From Puniceibacterium antarcticum (GTDB lineage: Bacteria > Pseudomonadota > Alphaproteobacteria > Rhodobacterales > Rhodobacteraceae), in contig NZ_AWWI01000027.1 in the NCBI RefSeq assembly GCF_002760615.1, forward strand, positions 26,719 through 90,718: a stretch of DNA of 64,000 nucleotides, in the 5' to 3' direction. Below, piece after piece: positions 44,142-52,776 of this stretch. The notes under the pieces were generated by a model. That model saw only the letters and a list, made by a program, of their open reading frames with translations. It did no database searches and had not been told where the DNA came from. The first letter of the stretch is position 1. Every line of letters begins with the position of its first letter. A program made the position numbers and the translations under genes.

Positions 44142-44590
44142 ACGCGGTGCCGCGTTCGGCGCTGATCCTTGGCCTTGCCGGGGTGATCCCGTTCCTCTGG
44201 GGCGCGCTGACGCTGATTTCGCCCGGGCTGGCCGATTTCGGGCAGGATGCCTTTGGCCCGCGGTTCATCGGCCCCTATGTGCAGCTGTCTTATGGCATCG
44301 TCATCCTTGCCTTCATGTCGGGCGTGCTCTGGGGATTTGCGACCAAGGCGACGGGGCCACGTGCGGCGACGGGCTATGGGCTGTCGGTGATTCCGGCGCT
44401 TTGGGCGTTTTTCATGGTGGGCGGCGGGCCGGTGTCGGCGGGAATGAACCTGATTTTCGGTTTCATCGGGCTGTTGCTGCTGGACTGGCAGTTCTGGCGC
44501 TGGGGGCTGGCGCCACAGTGGTGGATGCAGCTGCGGGTTTTGCTGACCTCGCTGGTGGTGATCAGTCTGGGCGTTGGCGTTTTTCTATAG
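44138..44590 (+). CDS. DUF3429 membrane protein
   Basis: A 150-residue inner-membrane protein of unknown function with five hydrophobic helices. The family features are [16 protein letters not shown] at the start, [22 protein letters not shown] in the middle, and [22 protein letters not shown]. The ATG overlaps the ispH stop (ATGA), so the gene depends on ispH transcription. It is followed by a long inverted repeat. Confidence 0.87.
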   Translation: MNAVPRSALILGLAGVIPFLWGALTLISPGLADFGQDAFGPRFIGPYVQLSYGIVILAFMSGVLWGFATKATGPRAATGYGLSVIPALWAFFMVGGGPVSAGMNLIFGFIGLLLLDWQFWRWGLAPQWWMQLRVLLTSLVVISLGVGVFL

Positions 44591-44615
44591 GCCTCTGCGC
44601 GGGCTGAGAGGTCTT

Positions 44616-44702
44616 TTTGCGTATTTTTGAAGAGAAGAAGCGGGAAGATGCGGGAAGCGGCGGGCCGGCCCCCTGCTTCTTCTCTTTCTCAAATACGCAA
44701 AA
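44616..44702. repeat. Long inverted repeat with GCGTATTTTTGAAGAGAAG arms
   Basis: Left arm about 44616-44644 and right arm about 44671-44702 are near-complementary over 28-30 bases (TTTGCGTATTTTTGAAGAG against CTCTTTCTCAAATACGCAA, read inverted). The T run at 44614 may help end the ispH transcript. A worn copy of the left-arm motif occurs near 25729. Confidence 0.7.
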
Positions 44703-44753
44703 CACGACGGTGCAGCCCTTGACGAGGTGGGCGGAGAGGGCGAAACGGCTGCC

Positions 44754-45212
44754 ATGACAAAAATATATGCTTATACCGATGGTGCCTGCAGCGGAAACCC
44801 CGGCCCCGGCGGCTGGGGGGTGCTGATGCGCGCGATGGATGGCGCCACGATCGTCAAGGAACGCGAGCTGTCGGGCGGTGAGGCGGACACGACCAACAAC
44901 CGCATGGAACTGCTGGCGGCGATCAGCGCACTTGAGGCGCTCGCGCGCACGAGCGAGATCACCATCATCACCGACAGCGCCTATGTAAAGAACGGCGTCA
45001 CCAGCTGGATTCACGGCTGGAAGCGCAACGGCTGGCAGACCTCGGCCAGAAAGCCGGTCAAGAATGTTGAGCTGTGGCAGCGTCTGGACGCCGCGCAGGC
45101 AGGTCATTCGGTGATCTGGAAATGGGTCAAGGGCCATGCCGGCCACCCCGAGAACGAACGCGCCGATGAGCTGGCCCGCGCCGGCATGGCGCCGTTCAAG
45201 GCGGGGGGGTGA
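44754..45212 (+). CDS. rnhA: Ribonuclease HI
   Basis: A 152-residue endonuclease that cuts RNA in RNA-DNA hybrids. The catalytic acids are Asp in [16 protein letters not shown], Glu in [13 protein letters not shown], Asp in TDSAYVKNG and the last Asp in [12 protein letters not shown]; the histidine-bearing loop KGHAGH is intact. ATG 44754 is used; GTG 44727 is an alternative start. It follows the inverted repeat and precedes a TRIC-type channel gene. Confidence 0.95.
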   Translation: MTKIYAYTDGACSGNPGPGGWGVLMRAMDGATIVKERELSGGEADTTNNRMELLAAISALEALARTSEITIITDSAYVKNGVTSWIHGWKRNGWQTSARKPVKNVELWQRLDAAQAGHSVIWKWVKGHAGHPENERADELARAGMAPFKAGG

Positions 45213-45257
45213 TATCCTGCCTGCGCCATTGCGCAGCCTGAATCCGGAGCCGGTGGC

Positions 45258-45878
45258 ATGAGCCTTCTCAGTCTTCTGGATTATGCGTCGGTGCTGGTCT
45301 TTGCCCTGACCGGCGCGCTTGTGGCGAGCCGGGCGCAGCTGGACATCGTGGGGTTCTGTTTCTTTGCCTGCCTCACAGCGGTTGGCGGGGGCACGGTGCG
45401 CGACGTGCTGCTGGACCGCAATCCGGTGTTCTGGATGGCGGACCCGGCCTATCTGGGCGTGGCCAGCGGTGCGGCGTTGCTGGTGTTCTTCACCGCGCAT
45501 CTGTTCGAGAGCCGCTACCGCGTGCTGGTCTGGCTGGATGCCTGCGCTTTGGCGGTGGCCGTGGCGGCGGGGTCCGGTGTGGCGCAGGCACTGGGGCAGT
45601 CGGCGCCTGTGGTGGTGGTCATGGGGATGATCACTGGCTGTCTGGGTGGTCTGATGCGGGATGTGGTGTCCAACGAGGTGCCGCTGGTGCTGAAGCAGGG
45701 CGAATTATACGTCACCTGCGCCTTTGCCGGGTCCTGCGCGACGGTTCTGGCGGCTTTGCTGGGGTTCGGGCCGGGGGAGTCGGCGCTGGCCTGTGGCGGG
45801 GTGGCCTTTGTGCTGCGGGCGGGGTCGATCCTGTTTGGTTGGTGTCTGCCGGTCTATCGCAGCCGCCCGCCGCGCTGA
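45258..45878 (+). CDS. Trimeric intracellular cation channel-type membrane protein (UPF0126, YicG-like)
   Basis: A 206-residue protein with about seven hydrophobic helices in two repeats. The repeat motif of glycine-rich helices is seen in LTAVGGGTVRDVLLDRNPVFW and in ITGCLGGLMRDVVSNEVPLVL, with the GG(x)RD signature of the family. Bacterial members may pass potassium or glycine; the role is not established. GGAG precedes the ATG. A gene-end repeat follows. Confidence 0.87.
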   Translation: MSLLSLLDYASVLVFALTGALVASRAQLDIVGFCFFACLTAVGGGTVRDVLLDRNPVFWMADPAYLGVASGAALLVFFTAHLFESRYRVLVWLDACALAVAVAAGSGVAQALGQSAPVVVVMGMITGCLGGLMRDVVSNEVPLVLKQGELYVTCAFAGSCATVLAALLGFGPGESALACGGVAFVLRAGSILFGWCLPVYRSRPPR

Positions 45879-45900
45879 GGTCGCTCTGGAGGGGGCGGTT

Positions 45901-45957
45901 TGGGGGCGCTGCCCCCGTCCTGCGGACTCCCCCGTAATATTTAGGGACAGGTGAAAC
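45901..45957 (+). repeat. Gene-end repeat, GGGATATTT family (copy 6)
   Basis: GGGGGCGCTGCCCCC, GTCCTGCGGAC, then CCGTAATATTTAGGGACAGG, between the convergent TRIC and PatB genes. Confidence 0.65.
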
Positions 45958-45988
45958 AGGGGGGTGGGTCGCTGTTTCACCGTCAGGT

Positions 45989-47167
45989 TTACTGCAGGTC
46001 GGCAAAGGCCTTTTGCAGGCGTTCGCCGGCTTCGACGATCTGGGCGCGGGACATGGCGAGGTTGAAGCGTTCAAAGCTTTCGCCGCCTGCGCCAAAGCTT
46101 GGGCCGGCGCTGGGGGCGATGCGGGCGGATTTGCGGATGCGGGTGTCGAATTCCTCAAAGCTCATGCCCGTGCCTGAGAAATCGACCCAGGCGAGGTAGG
46201 TGCCCTGCAACGGCAAGGAGCGCACGCCGGGGATGGCGTTGATGGCGGCGTCAAAGACGGCGCGGTTGCCGATCAGGTGGTCGATCTGTGCATCGACCCA
46301 TGCGGCGCCATCGGGGCTGTAGGCGGCGGTGATCATCATCAGCGACAGGGCGGCGGGTTTGTAGTCAAGCACTGTCAGGCGTTTGTTCATCGCCGCGCGC
46401 AGTTTGGCATCGGGGATGATCATGTTGCCGGTTCGCTGACCTGCGATGTTGAAGGTCTTGGACGCGGCGGTGAGGATCACCATGCGATCCTGTGCCTCTG
46501 GCGCCGCGACATGCATCGGCACGAAGGTCTGGCCGGGATAGATCAGGTCGTGGTGAATTTCGTCCGAGATCAGCAGCAGGTCGTTGCGGGTGGCGAAATC
46601 GGCGACGGCGCGCAATTCATCCGCTGTCCAGACGCGGCCCGTGGGGTTCTGGGGCGAGCACCAGATCAGGATCTTTTCATCGCCTTTCAGGCGCGACTGG
46701 GCATCGTCGAGGTCAACCACATAGGTGTCGCCCTCGAGTTTCAGCGGGCATTCGGTGAGGCGGCGGCCTGCGCGTTCGGTTTTATGGCGGAATTCGTGAT
46801 AGACGGGCGAGAAGACCACGACGCCATCGCCGGGGTTGCTCCAGACATCAAGCGACAGGGCGATGGCATTGCCGAGGCCCTGGGTGGTCAGGATCCAGTC
46901 GGTGTCGATCTGCCAGCTGTGGCGGGTCTGCATCCACCACTGAACGGCGTTGAGATAGTCGGGGAAAGTGTTGGTGTAGCCAAATATGCCATGATCTGCG
47001 GCGGCGCGCAGGGCGTCGAGCACACAGGGCGCGGTGGGATAATCGCTGTCGGCGGTCCACATGGCGAGGCCGTCGTCAGGGGAGACGCCGTAGAGTTTCT
47101 CCATGCTGTCCCATTTGCTGCAATGGGAGCCGCGGCGGTCGATGTTCTGGTCAAAGTTGAAGGTCAT
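45989..47167 (-). CDS. patB: MalY/PatB-type aminotransferase (probable cystathionine beta-lyase)
   Basis: A 392-residue fold-type I PLP enzyme. The N-terminal RRGSHCSKWDSME and LAMWTADSDYPTAPCVLDAL stretches are typical of PatB, the PLP Lys lies in LTAASKTFNIAGQRTG, and Asp-Tyr of SDEIHHDLIYPGQ is near. PatB/MalY cleave C-S bonds such as cystathionine to homocysteine, pyruvate and ammonia. ATG 47167 is the family start. It is divergent from the def genes (start 47292). Confidence 0.87.
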   Translation of the reverse strand: MTFNFDQNIDRRGSHCSKWDSMEKLYGVSPDDGLAMWTADSDYPTAPCVLDALRAAADHGIFGYTNTFPDYLNAVQWWMQTRHSWQIDTDWILTTQGLGNAIALSLDVWSNPGDGVVVFSPVYHEFRHKTERAGRRLTECPLKLEGDTYVVDLDDAQSRLKGDEKILIWCSPQNPTGRVWTADELRAVADFATRNDLLLISDEIHHDLIYPGQTFVPMHVAAPEAQDRMVILTAASKTFNIAGQRTGNMIIPDAKLRAAMNKRLTVLDYKPAALSLMMITAAYSPDGAAWVDAQIDHLIGNRAVFDAAINAIPGVRSLPLQGTYLAWVDFSGTGMSFEEFDTRIRKSARIAPSAGPSFGAGGESFERFNLAMSRAQIVEAGERLQKAFADLQ

Positions 47168-47291
47168 GGGCGATCGTGTCCTTGGCTGTGTTTGCCGGGA
47201 CGCTAACGCATGGAGCGGTGGCTGCAAGGGTGGGGCAGTCGCCGGGTCATGGATATTGCGTGCGGGGCGGTGTTGTCCTACATGCAGGCGC

Positions 47292-47810
47292 ATGAAACGT
47301 CATATCATCCTGCACCCCGACCCAAGGCTCAAGAAAGTGGCCACCCCCGTGGCGGATCTGAGCGATTCCCTGCGCGCGCTGGCTGCGGACATGCTTGAGA
47401 CCATGTATGACGCGCCGGGCATCGGCCTTGCCGCGCCGCAGATCGGTGTGATGCAGCGGCTGATTGTGCTGGACTGCGTCAAGGGTGAGCATGCAAAGCC
47501 GCGCCCGCTGGTGATGTTCAACCCCGAGGTGCTGGCCGTGTCGGAGGATCGCAGCATCTATGAAGAGGGCTGTCTGTCCATCCCCGAGCAGTTTGCGGAT
47601 GTGGAGCGCCCCGCCGAGGTGCGCGTGGGCTGGCTGGATCAGAATGGCGTGCCGCAGGAAGAAGAGTTTTCCGGGTTGTGGGCCACCTGCGTGCAGCACG
47701 AGATCGACCATCTGGAGGGCAAGCTGTTCATCGACTACCTCAAGCCGCTGCGCCGTCAGATGATCACGCGCAAGATGATGAAAATGAAACGGGATATGGC
47801 ACGCGAATGA
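47292..47810 (+). CDS. def: Peptide deformylase, canonical copy
   Basis: A 172-residue metalloenzyme that removes the formyl group from new proteins. All three motifs are intact: GIGLAAPQ (43-50), EGCLSIP with metal ligand Cys94, and QHEIDHLEG with His136, Glu137 and His140. The tail is basic (RKMMKMKRDMARE). It is the first of three tandem paralogues followed by fmt; its stop overlaps the next start. Confidence 0.95.
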   Translation: MKRHIILHPDPRLKKVATPVADLSDSLRALAADMLETMYDAPGIGLAAPQIGVMQRLIVLDCVKGEHAKPRPLVMFNPEVLAVSEDRSIYEEGCLSIPEQFADVERPAEVRVGWLDQNGVPQEEEFSGLWATCVQHEIDHLEGKLFIDYLKPLRRQMITRKMMKMKRDMARE

Positions 47811-48301
47811 GTGTTCTGGAAATTTTGCGCTGGCCCGACCCGAAACTGTCGGTGGTCTGTGATCCGGTTGCGGATGTGACTTCGGTGCGCGGTCTGGTCG
47901 GCGATATGTTCGACACGATGTATGACGCGCCCGGGCGCGGGTTGGCCGCGCCGCAGGTCGGTGTTTTGCTGCGGGTGTTCGTGATGGATGTGAACTGGAA
48001 AACCGGAGAGAAGACGCCGGTTGTCTGCATCAATCCGCGGATTGTTGCGGCGTCGGATGTGCTGAAGACCGGCGATGAGGGCTGTCTGTCGATCACCGGT
48101 GTGTCGGCGAGCGTGACGCGGCCCGAGGCGGTGACGCTGGAATACATTGACCTTGAGGGGGTGTTGCAGGTGGATGCGCTGGACGGTGCGGCGGCGAAAT
48201 GTGCGCAGCACGAGCTGGACCATCTGGATGGGCTCGTGACCTTTGACCGGCTGGAACCTGCGGTGCGGGCTGAGTTGATTGCTCAGTTTGAGGCGGCATG
48301 A
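47807..48301 (+). CDS. Peptide deformylase paralogue 2
   Basis: A 164-residue paralogue, ATG overlapping the first def stop (ATGA). Motif 1 is GRGLAAPQ (43-50; Arg for the usual hydrophobic residue), motif 2 EGCLSITG keeps Cys93 but has Thr-Gly in place of Ile-Pro, and motif 3 is QHELDHLDG with Glu136. All metal and catalytic residues are present, so activity is possible, perhaps on altered substrates. It overlaps the third paralogue by 4 bases. Confidence 0.87.
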   Translation: MSVLEILRWPDPKLSVVCDPVADVTSVRGLVGDMFDTMYDAPGRGLAAPQVGVLLRVFVMDVNWKTGEKTPVVCINPRIVAASDVLKTGDEGCLSITGVSASVTRPEAVTLEYIDLEGVLQVDALDGAAAKCAQHELDHLDGLVTFDRLEPAVRAELIAQFEAA

Positions 48302-48792
48302 CGGCGCGGCGGTGCATTCCCTGGCCCGACAGGCGGCTGCGGGCGGTCGCCCAGCCGGTCGAGGAGATCACCGACGAGATCCGGGCGATCTGGTCGGATA
48401 TGATCGACACGATGGAGGCGATGCCTGGCGTGGGTCTGGCGGCACCGCAGATCGGTGTGCTGCTGCGTCTGGCTGTTGTGGATGCCTCTGAAGGGCGCGG
48501 TCAGGCGGTGCGGATGGCCAATCCCGAAGTGCTGCACGCCAGTGTGGAACTGCGCGCCCATGAAGAGGGCAGCCCCAACCTGCCCGGCGTCTGGGCCGAG
48601 GTGAAGCGGCCACGTGCGGTGACGGTGCGGTTTGTGAATGATCAGGCTGTGGTCGAGGAGCGGGATTTCATCGGGCTCTGGGCGACATCGGTGCAGCATC
48701 AGATCGACCATCTGCAGGGGCGGATGTATTTTGACCACCTGAGCAAGGTGAAGCGGGATATGCTGATCAAGCGGGCGCGCAAGGCGGGATAG
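48298..48792 (+). CDS. Peptide deformylase paralogue 3, catalytic residues replaced
   Basis: A 164-residue member of the fold with motif 1 intact (GVGLAAPQ, 44-51). In motif 2 the metal-binding Cys is replaced (EGSPNLPG, Ser92), and in motif 3 the catalytic Glu is replaced by Gln (QHQIDHLQG, Gln135), although both His remain. By what is known of PDF chemistry it should have little or no deformylase activity. The length and rest of the fold are kept and it is translationally coupled to paralogue 2, so a structural or regulatory role is possible. It is not a frameshifted pseudogene. Confidence 0.85.
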   Translation: MTARRCIPWPDRRLRAVAQPVEEITDEIRAIWSDMIDTMEAMPGVGLAAPQIGVLLRLAVVDASEGRGQAVRMANPEVLHASVELRAHEEGSPNLPGVWAEVKRPRAVTVRFVNDQAVVEERDFIGLWATSVQHQIDHLQGRMYFDHLSKVKRDMLIKRARKAG

Positions 48793-48802
48793 CTGTGCGG
48801 CA

Positions 48803-48868
48803 AGCCCCCGTTGGGGGCTGCGAGAGACGCTGTCTCGCGCTCTCTGGGATATTTGTGGACAGATGAAG
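48803..48868 (+). repeat. Gene-end repeat, GGGATATTT family (copy 7)
   Basis: AGCCCCCGTTGGGGGCT hairpin, then GAGAGACG...GCTGTCTC pairing and TGGGATATTTGTGGACAG, between the third deformylase-like gene and fmt. It separates genes that are usually co-transcribed. Confidence 0.65.
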
Positions 48869-48907
48869 ACGGGGGTTTTTGCCTTTGTCTGGAAGGGGAG
48901 AAGCGGC

Positions 48908-49816
48908 ATGCGGATCGTGTTCATGGGGACGCCGGAGTTTTCCGTGCCGGTGCTGGAGGCGCTGGTCGGGGCAGGGCATGAGATTGCTGCCGTTTACTGC
49001 CAGCCGCCACGGCCGGCGGGGCGGGGCAAGAAGGACCGCCCGTCGCCGGTGCAGGCCCGGGCCGAGGCGCTGGGGTTGGAGGTGCGCCATCCCGTGTCGC
49101 TGAAAGGTTCCGGGGCGCAGGCAGAGTTTGCCGCGCTGAGGGCGGATGTGGCCGTGGTTGTGGCCTATGGGCTGATCCTGCCGGTGGCCGTGCTGGACGC
49201 GCCGCGATTCGGGTGTCTGAACATTCATGCGTCATTGCTGCCGCGCTGGCGGGGGGCGGCGCCGATCCACCGGGCGATTCTGGCCGGGGATGCGCAGACC
49301 GGCATCTGCATCATGCAGATGGAGGCGGGGCTGGACACCGGGCCGGTTCTGCTGCGTGCTGCCGTTGATATTGGCGCTGAGGAGACGACGGGCGCGCTGC
49401 ATGACCGTCTGTCTGCGCTGGGTGCCGGGATGAGTGTTCAGGCGCTGGAGCGGCTGGCAGAGCTGCGGGCCGAGGTGCAGCCCGAGACCGGCGTGAGCTA
49501 TGCCGCGAAGATCGACAAGAGCGAGGCGGCGGTGGATTGGAGCGGTTCGGCGGTCGAAATCGACCGGCAGATCCGCGGACTGTCGCCCTTTCCCGGCGCC
49601 TGGACCCTGGTCGCGGGTGAGCGGGTGAAGCTGCTGGGCGCGCGGCTGGCCGAGGGGCAGGGCGCGCCGGGGGTGGTTCTGGACGAGGCGCTGACCGTCG
49701 CCTGCGGGCAGGGCGCAGTGCAGGTGACACGGGCGCAGCGGGCCGGGCGCGGGGCGCAGGAGACCGGGGTGTTTCTGCGCGGCATGGCATTGCCTGCGGG
49801 CACGCGGCTGGGCTGA
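48908..49816 (+). CDS. fmt: Methionyl-tRNA formyltransferase
   Basis: A 302-residue enzyme that formylates initiator Met-tRNA with 10-formyltetrahydrofolate. The N-terminal [18 protein letters not shown], the catalytic-loop [18 protein letters not shown] and the C-terminal OB-like domain are in order. GGGGAG precedes ATG 48908. Its product is the substrate of the deformylases encoded just before, a usual pairing. Confidence 0.96.
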   Translation: MRIVFMGTPEFSVPVLEALVGAGHEIAAVYCQPPRPAGRGKKDRPSPVQARAEALGLEVRHPVSLKGSGAQAEFAALRADVAVVVAYGLILPVAVLDAPRFGCLNIHASLLPRWRGAAPIHRAILAGDAQTGICIMQMEAGLDTGPVLLRAAVDIGAEETTGALHDRLSALGAGMSVQALERLAELRAEVQPETGVSYAAKIDKSEAAVDWSGSAVEIDRQIRGLSPFPGAWTLVAGERVKLLGARLAEGQGAPGVVLDEALTVACGQGAVQVTRAQRAGRGAQETGVFLRGMALPAGTRLG

Positions 49817-49919
49817 GCCCGCTGTCTGTGCATTCCTGTGGGGGGGCCTGCGCGCGCGGCCCCGATTGTTCTTTTTCCGCACGACCTTATGTCTGTTCAA
49901 AGCAATGAGGAGAATGGAC

Positions 49920-50906
49920 ATGGGCCTTTTGGTCGACGGAAAATGGCAGGATCAGTGGTACGACACCAAGGAAACCGGCGGAAAATTCGTGCGCTCGACC
50001 GCGGGTTTTCGCAACTGGATCACGGCGGATGGCAGTGCCGGTCCGTCGGGTGAGGGCGGATTTGCGGCCGAATCCGGGCGCTACCACCTTTATGTCAGTT
50101 ATGCCTGCCCATGGGCGCACCGGGCGCTGATCTTTCGCAGCCTCAAGGGGTTGCAGGATCACATCGGGGTTTCGGTGGTGCATCCGGACATGCTGGGCGA
50201 TGGCTGGACCTTTGCTGCGGATTTTGACGGGGCGACGGGGGACACGCTGTATGGTCTGCAGTTTGCGCGCGACATCTACCTGCGCGCAGATCCCAAGGTT
50301 TCAGGCCGGGTGACGGTGCCGATCCTCTGGGACAAACAGCGTGAGACCATCGTGTCAAACGAAAGTTCCGAAATCATCCGGATGCTGAATTCTGCGTTTG
50401 ACGGGATCACCGGAAATCACGATGATTATTGGCCCGAGGCGCTTCATGCGGCAATCGAGCCGGTGAATGCGCGGATTTACGACACGCTGAACAACGGTGT
50501 CTACAAGGCGGGTTTTGCCACATCGCAAGAGGCCTATGACGAGGCGGTGCATCCGCTGTTTGATACGCTGGACTGGATCGAAGAGCGGCTTGCGGGCAAG
50601 CGATACCTGATGGGCGAGACGATCACCGAGGCGGACTGGCGGCTGTTCACCACGATCATCCGGTTCGACAAGGTCTATCACGGCCATTTCAAATGCAACC
50701 GGCGGCGGATCGTGGACTATCCCAACCTCTGGGGCTGGACGCGGGAGTTGTATCAATGGCCGGGTGTCGCGGAGACGGTGAATTTTGACCATATCGTGCG
50801 GCATTACCACTACAGCCACGACACGATAAATCCCAATCGGATCATTCCAATCGGTCCGGACCTTGACCTGCTGGCGCCGCATGGGCGCGATGCAGCACAC
50901 GGGTGA
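49920..50906 (+). CDS. Glutathione S-transferase, glutathionyl-hydroquinone reductase type
   Basis: A 328-residue omega-like GST of the YqjG/ECM4 family. The active-site Cys63 is in SYACPWAHRALIFRSL; the following SVVHPDM and the C-terminal domain with KRYLMGETITEADWRLFTTIIRFD match. These enzymes reduce glutathionyl-hydroquinones and need no cofactor beyond glutathione. GAGGAG lies seven bases before ATG 49920. It is convergent with the receiver protein gene, 46 bp apart. Confidence 0.9.
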   Translation: MGLLVDGKWQDQWYDTKETGGKFVRSTAGFRNWITADGSAGPSGEGGFAAESGRYHLYVSYACPWAHRALIFRSLKGLQDHIGVSVVHPDMLGDGWTFAADFDGATGDTLYGLQFARDIYLRADPKVSGRVTVPILWDKQRETIVSNESSEIIRMLNSAFDGITGNHDDYWPEALHAAIEPVNARIYDTLNNGVYKAGFATSQEAYDEAVHPLFDTLDWIEERLAGKRYLMGETITEADWRLFTTIIRFDKVYHGHFKCNRRRIVDYPNLWGWTRELYQWPGVAETVNFDHIVRHYHYSHDTINPNRIIPIGPDLDLLAPHGRDAAHG

Positions 50907-50952
50907 GTGGCGCGCCTTGAAGCCTGTTGCGTTCGATGGAACGCAGCGGGCT

Positions 50953-51315
50953 TTAGCTTCTGAGAGCGTAATGCTGGGCTATGGCCGTGAGATCTTCGGG
51001 CTCTGTTGCGCTGGGCACAAAGGCGCAGGCATTGGAACAAAGCTGAAAGATCGACCCGTCCGAGAAGAACGTGGTGTTGGTGACAAAGATCACCCGGCAG
51101 TCCGGCTGGCGGAAGCCAGCGAAATCCGCGACCGCCAGGGCATTGCCCTTTTCCAGAACCAGATCGAGGATGATGACGTCGATCGGTTGGGTCTGAAGCA
51201 GATCTACCGCTGCATCGCCATCGGACATGAGGATCGTCGGCAATCCCGCGCGCTCAAGGTGGCGTTGCCAAAGCACGCCGAGATCCTTGCTGCTTTCGAC
51301 GATCAGAACAGTCAA
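50953..51315 (-). CDS. Single-domain receiver protein with altered phospho-site surroundings
   Basis: About 120 residues from a TTG at 51315, chosen because GGAG lies 8 bases upstream and the protein then begins with the strand TVLIVESS. The phospho-acceptor Asp51 is in DVIILDLVL. The acidic pair is Glu8-Ser9 instead of two acids, and the conserved Lys is replaced in CAFVPSATEP. So it is CheY-like but may not switch normally. No histidine kinase is near. The start could be further upstream (to 51381). Confidence 0.75.
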   Translation of the reverse strand: MTVLIVESSKDLGVLWQRHLERAGLPTILMSDGDAAVDLLQTQPIDVIILDLVLEKGNALAVADFAGFRQPDCRVIFVTNTTFFSDGSIFQLCSNACAFVPSATEPEDLTAIAQHYALRS

Positions 51316-51533
51316 AACTAGAACTCCGCTGCGGGTGCACTGCCGTTTGGTCAAAGCACTGTTTACCATCATGCCGGCCAAATTGAGACATTTTTATGTG
51401 TCAGTGCGTCCACGTATCAGCGTCGTTTTGCCGATCAGGCTGATGCGATTCGTGGCAGGGTCGATCGGTTGTACCGCGTATTTCACATGTTAAGGTGCAT
51501 GCGACCATCCAGAAACATTCAAGAGGGGACTGA

Positions 51534-52706
51534 ATGAAAGCGCTGGCAGTATCGATTGTGACGTGTGTCACCCTGTCTGCGTCGCAGGCATTTGCCCAAT
51601 GTGGTGGCGATTTTCGCAGTTTTGTGGACGGGCTGCGGGCCGAGGCGATCGCGCGGGGGCATGATTCGTCCAGCGTGCAGAGTTTTCTTGCGCCGGTGCA
51701 GCAGGATCCGGCGGTTCTGCGGGCCGACCGGTCGCAGGGGATATTTCAATCCGGGTTCATCGAGTTTTCCCGCAAGCTGATCAGCCAGAACAGAATCGAG
51801 CGCGGCCGCGCCATGGCGCAGAAATACGATGCGGTGTTCGACCGGATCGCGCGGGACTATGGCATCTCGCGCGGTGTGTTGCTGGCCTTCTGGGCGTTCG
51901 AGACGGATTATGGCGCCTTTCAGGGGGATTTCAATACGCTGAACGCCCTTGTCACGCTGGCGCATGACTGCCGCAGGCCAGAGCTGTTTCGCCCGCAGAT
52001 CTTTGCCGCACTTGAGTTGTTCGAGCGCGGCGATTTCGACCCGGCGCGCACGACGGGCGCCTGGGCGGGAGAGATCGGGATGGTGCAGATGTTGCCCGAA
52101 GATATCCTGAACAATGGGGTCGATGGTGACGGCGATGGGCATGTGACGCTCAAATCCTCGGCTCCGGATGCGCTGATGTCGGGAGCGCGGATGCTGTCGG
52201 GGTTGGGTTGGCGCGCGAATGAGCCCTGGTTGCAGCAGGTCGTGCTGCCCGAGGGACTGGATCTCTACCTGACCGGGCTTGAGACCGAGAAGACCGTCGA
52301 GGAGTGGGAATCGCTGGGCGTACGGGCGCGCAGCGGGTCCCTGACGCAGGGCTTGCGGGCCTCACTCCTCCTGCCGCAGGGCAAGGGTGGTCCGGCCTTT
52401 ATCGCCTATCCGAATTTCCGGGTGTATTTCGAGTGGAATCAAAGCTTTACCTATGTTCTGACGGCAGCCTATTTCGCCAACCGGCTGGAGGGTGGTCAGA
52501 TCTATGATGCTGGTTCCCCCGAGCCGGGGCTGAACGGAGAGCAGATGCAGCAGCTGCAGCGCAAGCTGTCGGCGCGCGGATATGATGTGGGTGAGATTGA
52601 CGGCATTCTGGGGGCCGGGACACGATCGGCGGTGCGCGATGTGCAGCGCCAGTTGGGAATGCCTGCAGATGCCTGGCCGACGGTCACGCTGCTTCAGAGG
52701 TTGTGA
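51534..52706 (+). CDS. Lytic murein transglycosylase with C-terminal peptidoglycan-binding domain
   Basis: A 390-residue exported enzyme. A signal peptide (to QAFA, residue 21) is followed by an MltB-type catalytic domain with Glu123 in AFWAFETDYG and the later WAGEIGMVQMLPEDIL. A C-terminal PG-binding-1 domain starts near residue 330 (GEQMQQLQRKLSARGYDVGEID). It cleaves peptidoglycan with 1,6-anhydro products in the periplasm. Family members of Rhodobacteraceae have this same layout. A terminator hairpin follows. Confidence 0.92.
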   Translation: MKALAVSIVTCVTLSASQAFAQCGGDFRSFVDGLRAEAIARGHDSSSVQSFLAPVQQDPAVLRADRSQGIFQSGFIEFSRKLISQNRIERGRAMAQKYDAVFDRIARDYGISRGVLLAFWAFETDYGAFQGDFNTLNALVTLAHDCRRPELFRPQIFAALELFERGDFDPARTTGAWAGEIGMVQMLPEDILNNGVDGDGDGHVTLKSSAPDALMSGARMLSGLGWRANEPWLQQVVLPEGLDLYLTGLETEKTVEEWESLGVRARSGSLTQGLRASLLLPQGKGGPAFIAYPNFRVYFEWNQSFTYVLTAAYFANRLEGGQIYDAGSPEPGLNGEQMQQLQRKLSARGYDVGEIDGILGAGTRSAVRDVQRQLGMPADAWPTVTLLQRL

Positions 52707-52708
52707 TC

Positions 52709-52735
52709 GCAAGGCCCCGGGCGGGCCTGCGTTTT
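52709..52735 (+). terminator. Probable terminator after the transglycosylase gene
   Basis: GCAAGGCCC and GGGCCTGC pair over eight bases with one bulge, followed by GTTTTGTG, directly after the stop. Confidence 0.6.
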
Positions 52736-52776
52736 GTGTGACCCGCGTTCGGGGCCATGGCCCTCAGATGTGATGG

